A stretch of DNA of 64,000 nucleotides from Flavobacterium aeripolare (GCF_013294025.1 NZ_JABSNL010000001.1:354095-418094), one strand, 5' to 3'; positions 24,632 to 34,429 are shown, numbered from the stretch's first letter. Program-made: numbers and translations. The notes: a model not told the origin generated them from the sequence alone.

Positions 24632-25693
24632 ATGAAAATCAAATACATTATTTACACCCTATTAATTGTTGGTTTTGGTGCCTTTATAGCCTACCGAATT
24701 AGTAAAAACAATGCTAAAGACGAAGGACCGCAGGATAAAGGAGGCAAATCTAAGGCCATGCAGCTATCTGGAATTGTGGTTCAACCAGAAAGTTTTGACA
24801 ACAATTTGTCTTTATCAGGTTCGATAGAAGCTAATGAGCAAGTAGAAATACGTTCAGAAGTGTCAGGAATTGTAGAGAGCATTAACTTTCAGGAAGGCGC
24901 TAATGTCACTAAGGGACAATTGCTTTTTAAGGTTAATGATAACGAACTAAGAGCGCAGTTGAGCCAAGCGACAACTAAAGAAAACTTAGCTGGTGAGAAT
25001 GAGCGCAGGGCTAAATTACTACTTGAAAAAGAAGCGATTAGCCGTGAAGAGTACGATGTAGCCAGAGCCGAATATGCTTCAATGAGAGCGCAAAGCCAAT
25101 TAGTGAGAGCGCAAATTGCAAAAGCGTCAGTGCGCGCCCCTTTCTCTGGTCGAATAGGTTTGCGTTCTATATCAAAAGGAACTTATGTGACGCCGTCCAT
25201 TCTAGTGGCTAATCTTGTAAACATAGGAAAACTGAAGATAACCTTTTCGATACCTGAAAAATATGCCAACCAAGTAAAAAACAACACTGAATTAAAATTT
25301 AATGTTTCAGGATCTACAGATACGTATACTGCAAAAGTGTATGCGATAGAACCGTCAGTAGAAACTAGCACGCGTACGCTGCAAGTACGTGCCATAACAG
25401 ATAATAAAGACGGTAAATTACTACCTGGAACTTTTGCTAATGTTGAGTTGCCTCTTGATGTAATTAAAGACGCTATTGTAGTACCTAGTCAAGCAGTAAT
25501 TCCGGTACAAAATGGTAAAAAAGTGTTTATCTCTAATATGGGTAAAGCTAAAGAAATCATGGTGGAAACAGCAACAAGAACAGATGCTTCACTGCTCATA
25601 CTATCTGGTTTAAAGGCAGGAGACACTGTAATTACAACTGGAATAATGGTCTTGAAAAATGATACAGCAGTACAAATTAGTATTAAAAAATAG
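24632..25693 (+). CDS. RND efflux periplasmic adaptor, system 2
   Basis: 353 residues from the ATG at 24632. The longer frame to 24542 needs an alternative start and gives an unconvincing N-terminus. The protein begins MKIKYIIYTLLIVGFGAFIA, an uncleaved membrane anchor without a lipobox. The lipoyl domain (QVEIRSEVSGIVESINFQEG, ASVRAPFSGRIGLRSISKG) and beta-barrel regions follow (LPGTFANVELPLDVIKDAIV). It is 39 bp upstream of the inner-membrane pump gene. It resembles adaptors of MexE/BepF type. Substrate unknown. Confidence 0.93.
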   Translation: MKIKYIIYTLLIVGFGAFIAYRISKNNAKDEGPQDKGGKSKAMQLSGIVVQPESFDNNLSLSGSIEANEQVEIRSEVSGIVESINFQEGANVTKGQLLFKVNDNELRAQLSQATTKENLAGENERRAKLLLEKEAISREEYDVARAEYASMRAQSQLVRAQIAKASVRAPFSGRIGLRSISKGTYVTPSILVANLVNIGKLKITFSIPEKYANQVKNNTELKFNVSGSTDTYTAKVYAIEPSVETSTRTLQVRAITDNKDGKLLPGTFANVELPLDVIKDAIVVPSQAVIPVQNGKKVFISNMGKAKEIMVETATRTDASLLILSGLKAGDTVITTGIMVLKNDTAVQISIKK

Positions 25694-25732
25694 CGTTTTG
25701 GCGTAAGCCGTATTAAAAAAATATAAAACTAA

Positions 25733-28700
25733 ATGAGTTTATCTACATTAAGTATTAAAAGGCCGGTGATGACCATTGTGATGAACATTACAATTGTGTT
25801 GTTTGGAATAATTGGGTACAGCTATTTAGGTGTGCGTGAATTTCCTTCTATTGATCCTGCTCAGGTTTCAATTCGAACAAACTATACGGGAGCCAACAGT
25901 GATATTATTGAATCTCAAATCACAGAACCGCTCGAGAAAGCGATCAACTCTATCGACGGAATACGTAATATTACCTCTTCTAGTGCCCAAGGAAGTAGTT
26001 CGATTACTGTCGAATTCAATCTAGACAAAGACCTAGAAGAAGCTGCAAATGATGTACGTGATAAAGTCTCACAAGCCATTCGTAGTTTGCCGCAAGACAT
26101 TGATGCACCGCCCGTGGTTTCTAAGGCTGATGCCAATAGTGATGCGATTATATCCATGACAGTACAAAGTGATTCTCGATCGCCATTAGAATTAAGCGAC
26201 TATGCCGAAAATGTGATTTCGCAACGTCTTGAAACGATTCCAGGAGTGAGTGGTGTACAAATTTGGGGACAAAAAAGGTATGCGATGCGTTTATGGATTG
26301 ACCCTGTGAAGCTAGCTTCGTATGGATTGACTGTTGCCGAAGTACGCACTGCATTAAACAAGCAAAATGTAGAATTACCTTCAGGAAAACTTACGGGTGA
26401 TAATACTGAATTGACTGTGAAAACCGTTGGAAATTTGGCTACAGCCGAAGAATTCAACAATATCATTATTCGAACAGAAGGAGAAAAAGTGGTACGTTTA
26501 AGCGATGTAGGAAGAGCCGAGTTAGGACCTGAAAATATTGAAACTAAATTAAGCCAGTCTGGTTTGCCCTTAGTGGGACTTGCCATTGTACCCCGTCCAG
26601 GAGCAAATTATTTGGATATTTCTAAAGCATTTTATATCGAATACGAAGCTTTAAAGAAAGATTTACCTAAAGACATTCAATTGAACATTGCACTTGACAA
26701 TACCATATTTGTAAAAAAATCAGTGCTTGAAGTAGCAGAAACCTTAGGGATTTCTATTTTTCTGGTAATTTTAATCATCTATTTATTTTTTAGAGATTGG
26801 GCAATTGCGTTTCGTCCTTTGATTGACATACCCGTTTCTTTAATTGCCACCTTCTTTATTATGTGGTTGTTTGGGTTTTCTATTAATGTATTGACACTGC
26901 TAGCGATTGTATTAGCCACCGGACTAGTCGTTGATGACGGAATTGTAGTCACCGAAAACATATTTAAAAAAGTCGAGGAAGGCATGACTCCTATTGAGGC
27001 AGCAATTAAGGGGTCTAACGAAATTTTCTTTGCAGTGATTTCGATCTCAATCACCTTAGCAGCAGTATTTTTACCTGTAATTTTTCTCGAAGGCTTCGTG
27101 GGCCGACTCTTCCGAGAGTTTGGTGTGGTGATAGGTGCTGCAGTGTTAATATCAGCCTTTGTATCCCTTACGCTTACCCCTATGTTGAATGCCTATTTAA
27201 TGAAAGGTGGCGAACAGAAGAAATCAAAATTTTATATTGCAACAGAGCCCTATTTCCAAAAATTAAATAGCAATTATGCCACTGCTCTAAGTAAATTCAT
27301 GACAAAAAAATGGTGGAGCTTTCCTATTCTTTTTGCTTGTTTTGCGCTGATATTTGTCTTTTATAATTTGTTACAAAAAGAAACCGCACCATACGATGAT
27401 AGGAGTTCGTTAATTTTAAGAATGACCGCACCTGAAGGATCTAGTTATGAATATACTGATCGCTTTATGCAGGAAATATCAAAACTTGTAGACGACTCTA
27501 TCCCTGAGAAAAAGGTAAGCTTGGTCATTACTTCTCCCGGTTTTGGATCATCATCTGTAAACAGTGGATTCATTCGATTATCACTTGAAGAGAAAGAAGA
27601 CAGGAAATTGTCACAAGAAGAAATCGCAGAGAAACTAACCAAGTGGACCAAGCAATATCCTGACGCTCGAACATCAATACAGCAACAACCTACAATATCA
27701 GTAAGTCGTCGTGGTGGTCCCCCTATTCAATATATTATTCAAACACAAAGTTTTGCGAAGCTGGAAGAGAAGATTCCGCAGTTTATGGAAGAAGCAGGAA
27801 ATGATCCTACATTCTCAATGACAGATGTGAACTTAAAATTCAATAAGCCAGAGATAAATGTTACCATAGATAGAGAAAAAGCAGAAAGTTTAGGAATATC
27901 TGTAATTGATATAGCGCAAACTTTACAACTATCCTTAAGCGGACAACGTTTTGGGTATTTTATGAAAAAGGGGAAACAGTATCAGGTCATTGGTCAATTT
28001 GATCAAAAAGACCGATCAAAACCACTAGATTTAACTTCGATGTATGTAAAAAATAACAAAGGAGAGCTGATCCAGATGGACAACATTGTAAGCACCGAAG
28101 AACAAAGTCAGCCACCACAGTTGTATCACAACAACCGATTCATGTCGGCTACGGTATCTGCAGCGCTTGCTCCAGGAAAAAGTATCAGCGACGGAATTGC
28201 AGCCATGGAAAGAATAAGAGCTAAAGTACTTGACGATACTTTTACCACTGATTTAGGAGGAGAATCCAGAGATTTTGTAGAGAGTAGTTCGAATACTTCC
28301 TTTGCTTTTGGCCTTGCTTTATTATTGATTTTCTTGATTCTAGCAGCACAATTTGAAAGTTTTATTGATCCCTTTATAATCATTTTAACGGTTCCCATGG
28401 CGGTAGCGGGAGCGTTATTCTCGCTATGGTTATTTGACCAAACATGGAATATCTTCAGCCAGATTGGGACCGTCATGTTGATTGGTTTAGTAACAAAAAA
28501 CGGAATTCTTATAGTCGAATTTGCCAATCAATTACGAGAACAAGGAAAACCAAAATTACAAGCAATTCTAGAAGCATCAGAAGCGCGCTTGAGACCTATT
28601 TTAATGACTAGTTTAGCGATTTCACTAGGAGCATTACCTATTGCAATGTCTTTAGGAGCAGCTTCTACCAGTAGAATTGGTATGGGAGTTGTAATTGTAG

Positions 28701-28828
28701 GCGGAACTATATTCTCGCTGGTACTGACGCTTTTTGTTATCCCTGCTTTATATTTAATGTGGTCTAAAGCCCGCAAACACTACCCAGAATTTGATCACAT
28801 TGAAGAATATGAAAAAGAAAGTAACTAA
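25733..28828 (+). CDS. RND efflux inner-membrane transporter, system 2
   Basis: 1031 residues. Opens MSLSTLSIKRPVMTIVMNIT and follows the AcrB architecture of two TM bundles with large periplasmic porter loops. TM4 has GLVVDDGIVVTENIF with the paired Asp, and the second half has GLVTKNGILIVEFANQLREQ with the Lys. The Gly after the Asp pair (DDGI rather than DDAI) and the N-terminus separate it from system 1 and suggest a different RND subgroup. The stop codon is at 28826-28828, directly before an ATG of the TolC-like gene. Confidence 0.95.
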   Translation: MSLSTLSIKRPVMTIVMNITIVLFGIIGYSYLGVREFPSIDPAQVSIRTNYTGANSDIIESQITEPLEKAINSIDGIRNITSSSAQGSSSITVEFNLDKDLEEAANDVRDKVSQAIRSLPQDIDAPPVVSKADANSDAIISMTVQSDSRSPLELSDYAENVISQRLETIPGVSGVQIWGQKRYAMRLWIDPVKLASYGLTVAEVRTALNKQNVELPSGKLTGDNTELTVKTVGNLATAEEFNNIIIRTEGEKVVRLSDVGRAELGPENIETKLSQSGLPLVGLAIVPRPGANYLDISKAFYIEYEALKKDLPKDIQLNIALDNTIFVKKSVLEVAETLGISIFLVILIIYLFFRDWAIAFRPLIDIPVSLIATFFIMWLFGFSINVLTLLAIVLATGLVVDDGIVVTENIFKKVEEGMTPIEAAIKGSNEIFFAVISISITLAAVFLPVIFLEGFVGRLFREFGVVIGAAVLISAFVSLTLTPMLNAYLMKGGEQKKSKFYIATEPYFQKLNSNYATALSKFMTKKWWSFPILFACFALIFVFYNLLQKETAPYDDRSSLILRMTAPEGSSYEYTDRFMQEISKLVDDSIPEKKVSLVITSPGFGSSSVNSGFIRLSLEEKEDRKLSQEEIAEKLTKWTKQYPDARTSIQQQPTISVSRRGGPPIQYIIQTQSFAKLEEKIPQFMEEAGNDPTFSMTDVNLKFNKPEINVTIDREKAESLGISVIDIAQTLQLSLSGQRFGYFMKKGKQYQVIGQFDQKDRSKPLDLTSMYVKNNKGELIQMDNIVSTEEQSQPPQLYHNNRFMSATVSAALAPGKSISDGIAAMERIRAKVLDDTFTTDLGGESRDFVESSSNTSFAFGLALLLIFLILAAQFESFIDPFIIILTVPMAVAGALFSLWLFDQTWNIFSQIGTVMLIGLVTKNGILIVEFANQLREQGKPKLQAILEASEARLRPILMTSLAISLGALPIAMSLGAASTSRIGMGVVIVGGTIFSLVLTLFVIPALYLMWSKARKHYPEFDHIEEYEKESN

Positions 28829-30140
28829 GATGCGTTATAATAAATTAGGTACAACATTATTACTGCTTGTTTTATGCATGATGCAAGGACACGCACAAGA
28901 AATTTTATCGCTAGAAGACGCGATAAAAATTGCCCTAGAAAACAACTACGAAATTAAGATAGCCAAAAACGATCTTAAAGTAAGCGAGACTAATGTGAGT
29001 GCGGGAAATGCCGGCATGCTACCAAAAGCTACCGCTACAATATCCCAAAATAACAACTTGCAAAACCTATCTCAAACTAGAGCAGATGGCACAAAAACAA
29101 GTTTAGATAATGGTAACAGTAATAGTTTAAACTATGGTGTAGGACTAGGCTGGACAGTATTTGACGGTTTTAAAATGTTTGCTAGAAAAGAGCAGCTAGA
29201 GCAACTTCAAAAATTAGGCGAGACACAATTAAAGCTAACCATTATTACAAAAATTAGTGATGTTCAATCTGCTTATTTCAACTTAGTGCAGCAGCAGCAG
29301 CAGCTGGCTGCCCTAGATACCACTATTGTGATTTCGAATCAACGCGTGAGCTTAGCTAAGAACCGTTTCACCATAGGAAAAGCATCAAAATTAGAGGTTT
29401 TGAATGCTCAGGTAGATATCAATACAGACAAAGTAGCCTTGCTAAGACAGCAGGAATTGTACAAAAATTCTAAGATTACTTTAAACCAAATCCTAGCGAG
29501 AGATACGCAGCTCGATTTTAAAGTCGAGGACCATTTTGAAATAGCCAGTCGTCTTGATTTTGCTGAATTAAAAGAACTGGCAGAAAAGCAAAATCCACAA
29601 ATAGAGTCTTTAATTATCGCTAAGAAAGTCGCCGAATTAGAACTTAAACAAGTTAAAGGCGGCCGCTACCCTACCGTTGCTGTTAATACAGGCTATAATT
29701 TTGCCCGCAATGAATCTAGTTTGGGTTTCACCACACAGTCCTCAGCACGAGGATTGAACTATGGATTTAGCGCATCGTTAAACTTATTTGACGGATTTGC
29801 ACAACGCCGAAATGAAAAGATAGCGGGCTTACAAATTGACAATGCTGCACTGCAAATCGATCAACAAAACCTCGCTTTAGAAAGTCAATTGGCGACAGCC
29901 TACCAAACCTATTTGACCAACTTAAAATTGATCACGCTAGAAGAGACTAATGAAGGAATTGCTAAGCAAAACCTAGATATTACGCTAGATAAATTCCGTA
30001 TTGGGACAATCACTACAATCGAATTTAGAACTGCACAGCTTAACTATGTGAACGCCAAAGTGCGCTACAGCGATGCACAATTTCAAGCTAAATTATCTGA
30101 AATTGCTTTGAAAGAATTGGCAGGAACAATAAATTTTTAA
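28809..30140 (+). CDS. TolC family outer-membrane efflux protein, system 2
   Basis: About 443 residues if started at 28809; an ATG at 28830, one base after the pump stop, is an equally plausible start and gives the cleaner signal peptide (TTLLLLVLCMMQGHAQ). There is no lipobox, unlike the system 1 channel. The body is the TolC repeat structure: LSLEDAIKIALENNYEIKIA and KNRFTIGKASKLEVLNAQVD, then the second copy with NYGFSASLNLFDGFAQRRNE and LDKFRIGTITTIEFRTAQLN. The three genes form an operon. The longer frame beginning at 28791 uses a TTG and is unlikely. Confidence 0.93.
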   Translation: MKKKVTKMRYNKLGTTLLLLVLCMMQGHAQEILSLEDAIKIALENNYEIKIAKNDLKVSETNVSAGNAGMLPKATATISQNNNLQNLSQTRADGTKTSLDNGNSNSLNYGVGLGWTVFDGFKMFARKEQLEQLQKLGETQLKLTIITKISDVQSAYFNLVQQQQQLAALDTTIVISNQRVSLAKNRFTIGKASKLEVLNAQVDINTDKVALLRQQELYKNSKITLNQILARDTQLDFKVEDHFEIASRLDFAELKELAEKQNPQIESLIIAKKVAELELKQVKGGRYPTVAVNTGYNFARNESSLGFTTQSSARGLNYGFSASLNLFDGFAQRRNEKIAGLQIDNAALQIDQQNLALESQLATAYQTYLTNLKLITLEETNEGIAKQNLDITLDKFRIGTITTIEFRTAQLNYVNAKVRYSDAQFQAKLSEIALKELAGTINF

Positions 30141-30203
30141 GTTAGTTTTGTACTACTTGGAACTGTCTTACTACTAGCATTTTTAACTTTCGATTTACAC
30201 TAC

Positions 30204-31061
30204 ATGATTTCTTATAACCCAAAAGACTGGATTACTTTTATTTTTCGTTTCCATAAAGCGGACACCTTTCGACAATTGATTCCCATGATGATTTTCATTG
30301 GTTTGTATTCTGGAGGTATCGCTTATCTCGAAATTGAATATTGGAAATTATCGCAAGATAGCCACGTCAAGAACATTTCTATCATGCATGGGATGCTCGG
30401 TTTTGTGATTTCGCTATTATTAGTTTTCCGTACTAATACAGCTTATGATCGCTGGTGGGAAGGCCGTAAAATTTGGGGAAGCCTAGTTAATAATTCTCGA
30501 AATCTTGCTTTAAAGCTTTCGGCAATACTTCATGATGAAACAGATCGTGCGTTCTTTAGAAAAATCATTCCAAGTTATGCCTCGATTTTAAATAAACATT
30601 TAAAAGATGAAGAAACGAGCAAACAACTCTTTGAAGATGTAGTTCTTGAGCACCACAAGCACAGACCCAATCAGGTCGCTAAAATATTGTTCCATAAAAT
30701 AAATGACCTTTACAATTCAAAAAAAATCACAGGCGACCAACTTATCATTATCAACCACGAAATCCAATCGTTTACTGATATTTGTGGTGCATGTGAGCGA
30801 ATTAAAAACACGCCTATCCCGTATTCTTATAGTAGTTTTATAAAAAAATTCATTTTCTTTTATGTGATGACGTTGCCTTTTGGTTACGTTTTCAATTTGG
30901 GTTATTATGTGATTCCCGTTGTTGTGTTCATCTTTTACGTTTTGGCAAGTTTAGAACTTATCGCTGAGGAAATCGAGGACCCTTTTGGCCATGATGCTAA
31001 CGATTTACCTACTAGAAAAATCGCCGAAAACATCAAGCGCCACGTAGAAGAGATATTGTAA
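30204..31061 (+). CDS. bestrophin family ion channel protein
   Basis: 285 residues, typical for bacterial bestrophin homologues (UPF0187/RFP-TM). The motifs HGMLGFVISLLLVFRTNTAY and DRWWEGRKIWGSLVNNSRNL are diagnostic. About four membrane helices: two near residues 25-45 and 55-75, two near 215-250. IPYSYSSFIKKFIFFYVMT and LIAEEIEDPFGHDANDLPTR near the C-terminus match the family. Bacterial members are pentameric channels, often cation-selective. It is 63 bp after the RND system 2, whether or not co-transcribed. Confidence 0.92.
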   Translation: MISYNPKDWITFIFRFHKADTFRQLIPMMIFIGLYSGGIAYLEIEYWKLSQDSHVKNISIMHGMLGFVISLLLVFRTNTAYDRWWEGRKIWGSLVNNSRNLALKLSAILHDETDRAFFRKIIPSYASILNKHLKDEETSKQLFEDVVLEHHKHRPNQVAKILFHKINDLYNSKKITGDQLIIINHEIQSFTDICGACERIKNTPIPYSYSSFIKKFIFFYVMTLPFGYVFNLGYYVIPVVVFIFYVLASLELIAEEIEDPFGHDANDLPTRKIAENIKRHVEEIL

Positions 31062-31178
31062 TTATCAGTGTTGGTACGAGGTATAAACCGCATAATTATT
31101 TGATAATAATAGCACTTTAATCAGGACACAACTTGCAAACTCATAGCTAATTACTATAAAAAATAAACCTAAAAAAAA

Positions 31179-31520
31179 ATGAAATACGCTGAATTTAATA
31201 TCGATAATAAAATCGTAGAATTCCACAACACAATGATTGGATTCGAAAAAATTATAATAAACGATCAAACGGTTTCTAAAAAGTACTCATTTTCTGGAGT
31301 TACTCACCAACTTCCCTTTAAAGATTGTTATTTAGAATCAAAGTATGTACAATTTGGTAATCGAAAAATAGCGCTAACCCTAATTAAAGATGGCAATATA
31401 ATAGATGAAAAAACGATAGCAACGAATACAAAGCAACGCATTTTTTGGATGATGATTGGAGTCCTTTCGGGAATTGTAACGTACCGATTTCTAAACTACA
31501 TAGTACAATTTGCAAATTAG
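31179..31520 (+). CDS. hypothetical protein with one C-terminal membrane helix
   Basis: 113 residues, family not recognised. The first 80 residues are beta-rich with regular hydrophobic/charged alternation (KIVEFHNTMIGFEKIIINDQ, YVQFGNRKIALTLIKDG). A single TM segment IFWMMIGVLSGIVTYRFLNY lies at the C-terminus, suggesting a tail-anchored protein with its domain in the cytoplasm. The codon pattern looks real and a start ATG follows a long A-run. No operon partner is apparent. Confidence 0.6.
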   Translation: MKYAEFNIDNKIVEFHNTMIGFEKIIINDQTVSKKYSFSGVTHQLPFKDCYLESKYVQFGNRKIALTLIKDGNIIDEKTIATNTKQRIFWMMIGVLSGIVTYRFLNYIVQFAN

Positions 31521-31767
31521 TAGTGGGGCTGAAACAGTAAAGTAGCTATTGGATTAACAATAACATTACTTCCAGTGTAGTTCTCTTAAAGTGCCTTCAA
31601 ATGTTCCTGCCCTATCAAACAAAGACTGACATCGAGAAAATAACTATATTTTAAATTAATTATAAAAACGTCACAATTTATCGTATTTTAGTCGGGGAAA
31701 AGCACTGCTTGTTTAAATAAGCTGTAATGCTAATTCCTAACCAAATAGAAAACTAATTAAAAAAACT

Positions 31768-32388
31768 ATGATAAAAACTTTCCTTACCTTAATTATCGCC
31801 TTCTTTACTGCAACAGTATTTGCCACTGAAATTGAAGCAACCGTTGTTTTTGAAAATCTCACAAATAGAGAACTAACATCTGGACAGTTGATTATTATCA
31901 ACACTAATACAAAAATTGATGTTACCAGCGCCAAAACTTTCAAAATAAAATTAGCTGCTGAAGGGAAATACTCATTCACATTTGTGGCAGAAGACTTTAG
32001 CGTATACACAACATATCCTGAGTACATAGATGCTAATAAAAATACAATTACTATTAAACTATTGAATAAATCAGAAGGTGTAACAGATTTTAATATGGAA
32101 GCGCTTCCTTCTACCTTAACTGAAAAATCAACAAGTCTTGAAATTGAAGATTTAATTATAGAAGGTTCTGTGAACTTTATTATAAATGGATTAGATCAAA
32201 CCATTCCGGCATCATACAAAGCTTTTAAAGGGAAATATGGTATTGGTGCTACTAAAGAAAACTGTAAAATAGCAGCCGCAGTAGGCGATAAAGCCAAAGC
32301 AAATAATGAAATTATTGCGAAATTTTTAAATGACAAATACGGCGACAATTGGTTGAAAGAACTAGATGCTAAGCCATTTGGACTTTAA
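31768..32388 (+). CDS. hypothetical secreted protein
   Basis: 206 residues. The N-terminus MIKTFLTLIIAFFTATVFAT is a signal peptide with probable cleavage after VFA, so it is exported. The mature part starts with a beta-sandwich-like segment (EIEATVVFENLTNRELTSGQ onward, about residues 20-100). The C-terminal third has KGKYGIGATKENCKIAAAVG and FLNDKYGDNWLKELDAKPFG. No known family identified. A strong terminator follows at 32438, so it seems to be a single-gene unit. Confidence 0.65.
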   Translation: MIKTFLTLIIAFFTATVFATEIEATVVFENLTNRELTSGQLIIINTNTKIDVTSAKTFKIKLAAEGKYSFTFVAEDFSVYTTYPEYIDANKNTITIKLLNKSEGVTDFNMEALPSTLTEKSTSLEIEDLIIEGSVNFIINGLDQTIPASYKAFKGKYGIGATKENCKIAAAVGDKAKANNEIIAKFLNDKYGDNWLKELDAKPFGL

Positions 32389-32775
32389 GAATGTATTTAT
32401 AAATTAAAGTCATCACTTGATGCTCTTTACTTAATCGAGGTTCAATATTATTTTATTGCCATAAGCAATGAATAGTATTGAACCTTCTTTTTTACTCTAA
32501 ACTTAGCTGTTACAAAGCCGATCTTAAGGAGGAATGTGAGATCCTTTCCATCTCTTAATAGGTAATACTATTTAATATTTTCATTCGGTTTAAAGTATTA
32601 TATCTTTTAAACGTCTTACCATAGATGGGCATATTGAAAAATAGGCTAATGGGCATCTTATCAATCTTAGAATAAGCAATTAGTAACAAGGTCCTTTACC
32701 CCTCCTACGATTTCAAAAAATATAATTGTTAACTTTATAGTGTCATTCCTTATGTCAAAACCAAATTTGTAGCTC
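32389..32775. other. intergenic region with terminator
   Basis: 387 bp. It contains the terminator at 32438-32493. The remainder is AT-rich with no supported frame; it is the leader of the DUF1853 gene. Confidence 0.6.
32438..32493 (+). terminator. terminator after the secreted hypothetical
   Basis: Long hairpin with arms AGGTTCAATA and TATTGAACCT, extended through near-complementary TATTTTATTGC / AGCAATGAATA around a CATA loop, followed by TTCTTTTTT. Confidence 0.85.
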
Positions 32776-33573
32776 ATGAATACTAAAGCAAGAATCAAGT
32801 CAATTAGAGAAACTGCTAATCTAGATCGCTCTATTACTGGCCTTCCATCGTTTCAATTAGATGATTTAATTATTGCCGAAGACTTAGATTTTGACTTACC
32901 TAAAAATATTCGATTAGGTCATTTGGCTGAAAAAGTAGTTTCAGAGCTGATTCACTCTTCCTCAAATTATGAAATCTTATACGAGAATGTCCAAATTATC
33001 GAACAGCAGCAAACCATTGGAGAACTTGATTACATAATTAAAAACAAGCAGACTCATCAATGCTTTCATTTAGAATTAGCATATAAATTCTATCTACTAG
33101 ATCCATCGCTGTCTTCTCACCTAATTGAAAATTGGATAGGTCCTAATCGAAATGACTCACTTAGTGACAAATTAAAGAAGCTAGAATCAAAGCAATTTCC
33201 TTTACTATACCATAAGCAAACGACACAGCAACTAAGCGATTTAAACCTACAAACTATGGAACAAAGATTGTGCTTGTTAGCATCACTCTATGTTCCCTAT
33301 AATTTTAAAGGCATGCTGCCAATCGCTATACAAATAGCGGTGAAGGGATACTATATAAACTTAGCTAAATTTCTATCTATCCATCAAGAAGATAATCAAT
33401 ACTACTTACCCTCTAAAAAGGAATGGGGGATTGATCCAAGTACAAATGAAATTTGGCATGAATTAATACCTATTGAAAAAACCTTAAAAATTAATATCGA
33501 AGAAAAGCAAGCACCCTTATGTTGGCAAAAAAAAGGCGATGAATATGCACAGTTTTTTATTGTGTGGTGGTAG
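32776..33573 (+). CDS. DUF1853 family protein
   Basis: 265 residues, a typical length. Family features: IRLGHLAEKVVSELIHSSSN early, then YEILYENVQIIEQQQTIGEL and DYIIKNKQTHQCFHLELAYK, which together give a restriction-endonuclease-like E-x(n)-D-x(n)-E-x-K arrangement (GELDYII...HLELAYKFYL). LIENWIGPNRNDSLSDKLKK also fits DUF1853. The C-terminus has PLCWQKKGDEYAQFFIVWW. Cytoplasmic, no TM. The nuclease-like layout is an inference from residues visible here; a function for the family is not known to me. Confidence 0.75.
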   Translation: MNTKARIKSIRETANLDRSITGLPSFQLDDLIIAEDLDFDLPKNIRLGHLAEKVVSELIHSSSNYEILYENVQIIEQQQTIGELDYIIKNKQTHQCFHLELAYKFYLLDPSLSSHLIENWIGPNRNDSLSDKLKKLESKQFPLLYHKQTTQQLSDLNLQTMEQRLCLLASLYVPYNFKGMLPIAIQIAVKGYYINLAKFLSIHQEDNQYYLPSKKEWGIDPSTNEIWHELIPIEKTLKINIEEKQAPLCWQKKGDEYAQFFIVWW

Positions 33574-33633
33574 TCCCGCTACTGTTCTAGATTTAATTTA
33601 CATCAAGTAATCTTATGAAAATAACGCGAACTA

Positions 33634-33703
33634 TATAGCCCTGATGGCAACGGCATCCTCTTGCGTTGCCTCGCATAAGTAAGAGATACAGTGTACAGCA
33701 GGA
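33634..33703 (+). repeat. intergenic element copy 1 (TAGCCCYGAT hairpin)
   Basis: Begins TATAGCCCTGATGGCAACGG, contains a perfect 7-bp stem GGCAACG / CGTTGCC (33646-33652 with 33664-33670) and ends near AGCAGGA. Similar in layout to the element at 50531, and matches a pattern I associate with Flavobacterium intergenic regions (from memory). Confidence 0.5.
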
Positions 33704-33760
33704 TTATTCGTGGTTGTTTATAAAATTATCCTGCTCTTAAAAATTTTAAAAAAAACAAGA

Positions 33761-33799
33761 ATATCATTTGGAATATATATTCCAAATGATATATCTTTG
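33761..33799 (+). promoter_or_regulatory. perfect 32-bp palindrome over the TetR promoter
   Basis: 33761-33792 is a perfect inverted repeat: the left half ATATCATTTGGAATAT is followed directly by its reverse complement. A TTG at 33768-33770 and TATCTTTG at 33792-33799, 21 bp apart, make the promoter, so the palindrome covers both from -33 to the start of -7. A bound dimer would block the promoter, implying autorepression. Confidence 0.85.
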
Positions 33800-33803
33800 T
33801 ACC

Positions 33804-34355
33804 ATGACAAAAAAAGATTCTATAGTACTTGCTGCGTTACAACTGCTTGCTGAAAGAGGGGTACATAATACGCCAATGTCTGCTGTAGCAAAGGTTGCAG
33901 GATCTGGAATGGGAACAATATACAACTACTTCCCTACAAAAGAGGTGCTAATAAATGATATTTATGTGTTTATAAAGCAGCGAGAGTTAAGCATGTTTGC
34001 TCCTTTTGAATTAGATATGGCTGTCAAAATACAGTTTGAGCAATATTTTAAATCGATTATTACTTTTTTTAGGGAAAACACAGCCTACTTTAGGTTTATG
34101 GAGCAATTACAAGCTTCGCCAATAATTACAGAGGAAAGTAAAAATAGTGGTTTAATTGCAGTAAAATCTGTATATGATCTTATCGAGAAGGGCAAGCTAG
34201 ATGGCATTATAAAAGAAATTGATACAGCAGAATTGATTCAGTTTGTAGGTGGTGCAGTGCTATCATTCTTGCGCAATCATGCGAACAACACTATGATGAC
34301 AGAAAATTTAATAAACAACCATATTAAAATGACTTGGGACGGTATCAAGGCATAA
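33804..34355 (+). CDS. TetR/AcrR family transcriptional regulator
   Basis: 183 residues from ATG at 33804, five bases after the -7 element. The helix-turn-helix is in residues about 3-50: KKDSIVLAALQLLAERGVHN, then AVAKVAGSGMGTIYNYFPTK, the classic TetR motif. The C-terminal ligand domain is unspecific. A longer frame begins with TTG at 33768, inside the promoter, so it is rejected. Downstream genes (alpha/beta hydrolase, SDR) are on the same strand, and a second similar operator stands at 34371, so it probably represses itself and these genes. Ligand unknown. Confidence 0.92.
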   Translation: MTKKDSIVLAALQLLAERGVHNTPMSAVAKVAGSGMGTIYNYFPTKEVLINDIYVFIKQRELSMFAPFELDMAVKIQFEQYFKSIITFFRENTAYFRFMEQLQASPIITEESKNSGLIAVKSVYDLIEKGKLDGIIKEIDTAELIQFVGGAVLSFLRNHANNTMMTENLINNHIKMTWDGIKA

Positions 34356-34370
34356 AAAAATTTCCATCTA

Positions 34371-34396
34371 TTTTGGAACGAATATTCTATCCAAAA
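34371..34396 (+). promoter_or_regulatory. candidate second TetR operator
   Basis: Imperfect inverted repeat TTTTGGAACGAAT / ATTCTATCCAAAA, upstream of the alpha/beta hydrolase. It shares the TTTGGAA and TTC..CCAAA half-sites with the palindrome at 33761. Binding is inferred from this similarity. Confidence 0.55.
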
Positions 34397-34429
34397 CAAG
34401 CTAAATACAATTAATTAAATTAATAAAAA

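Noticed and set aside
33768-33803. TTG start of the TetR gene
   Set aside because: It lies inside the palindromic operator and promoter; the ATG at 33804 follows the -7 element and starts a standard TetR helix-turn-helix.
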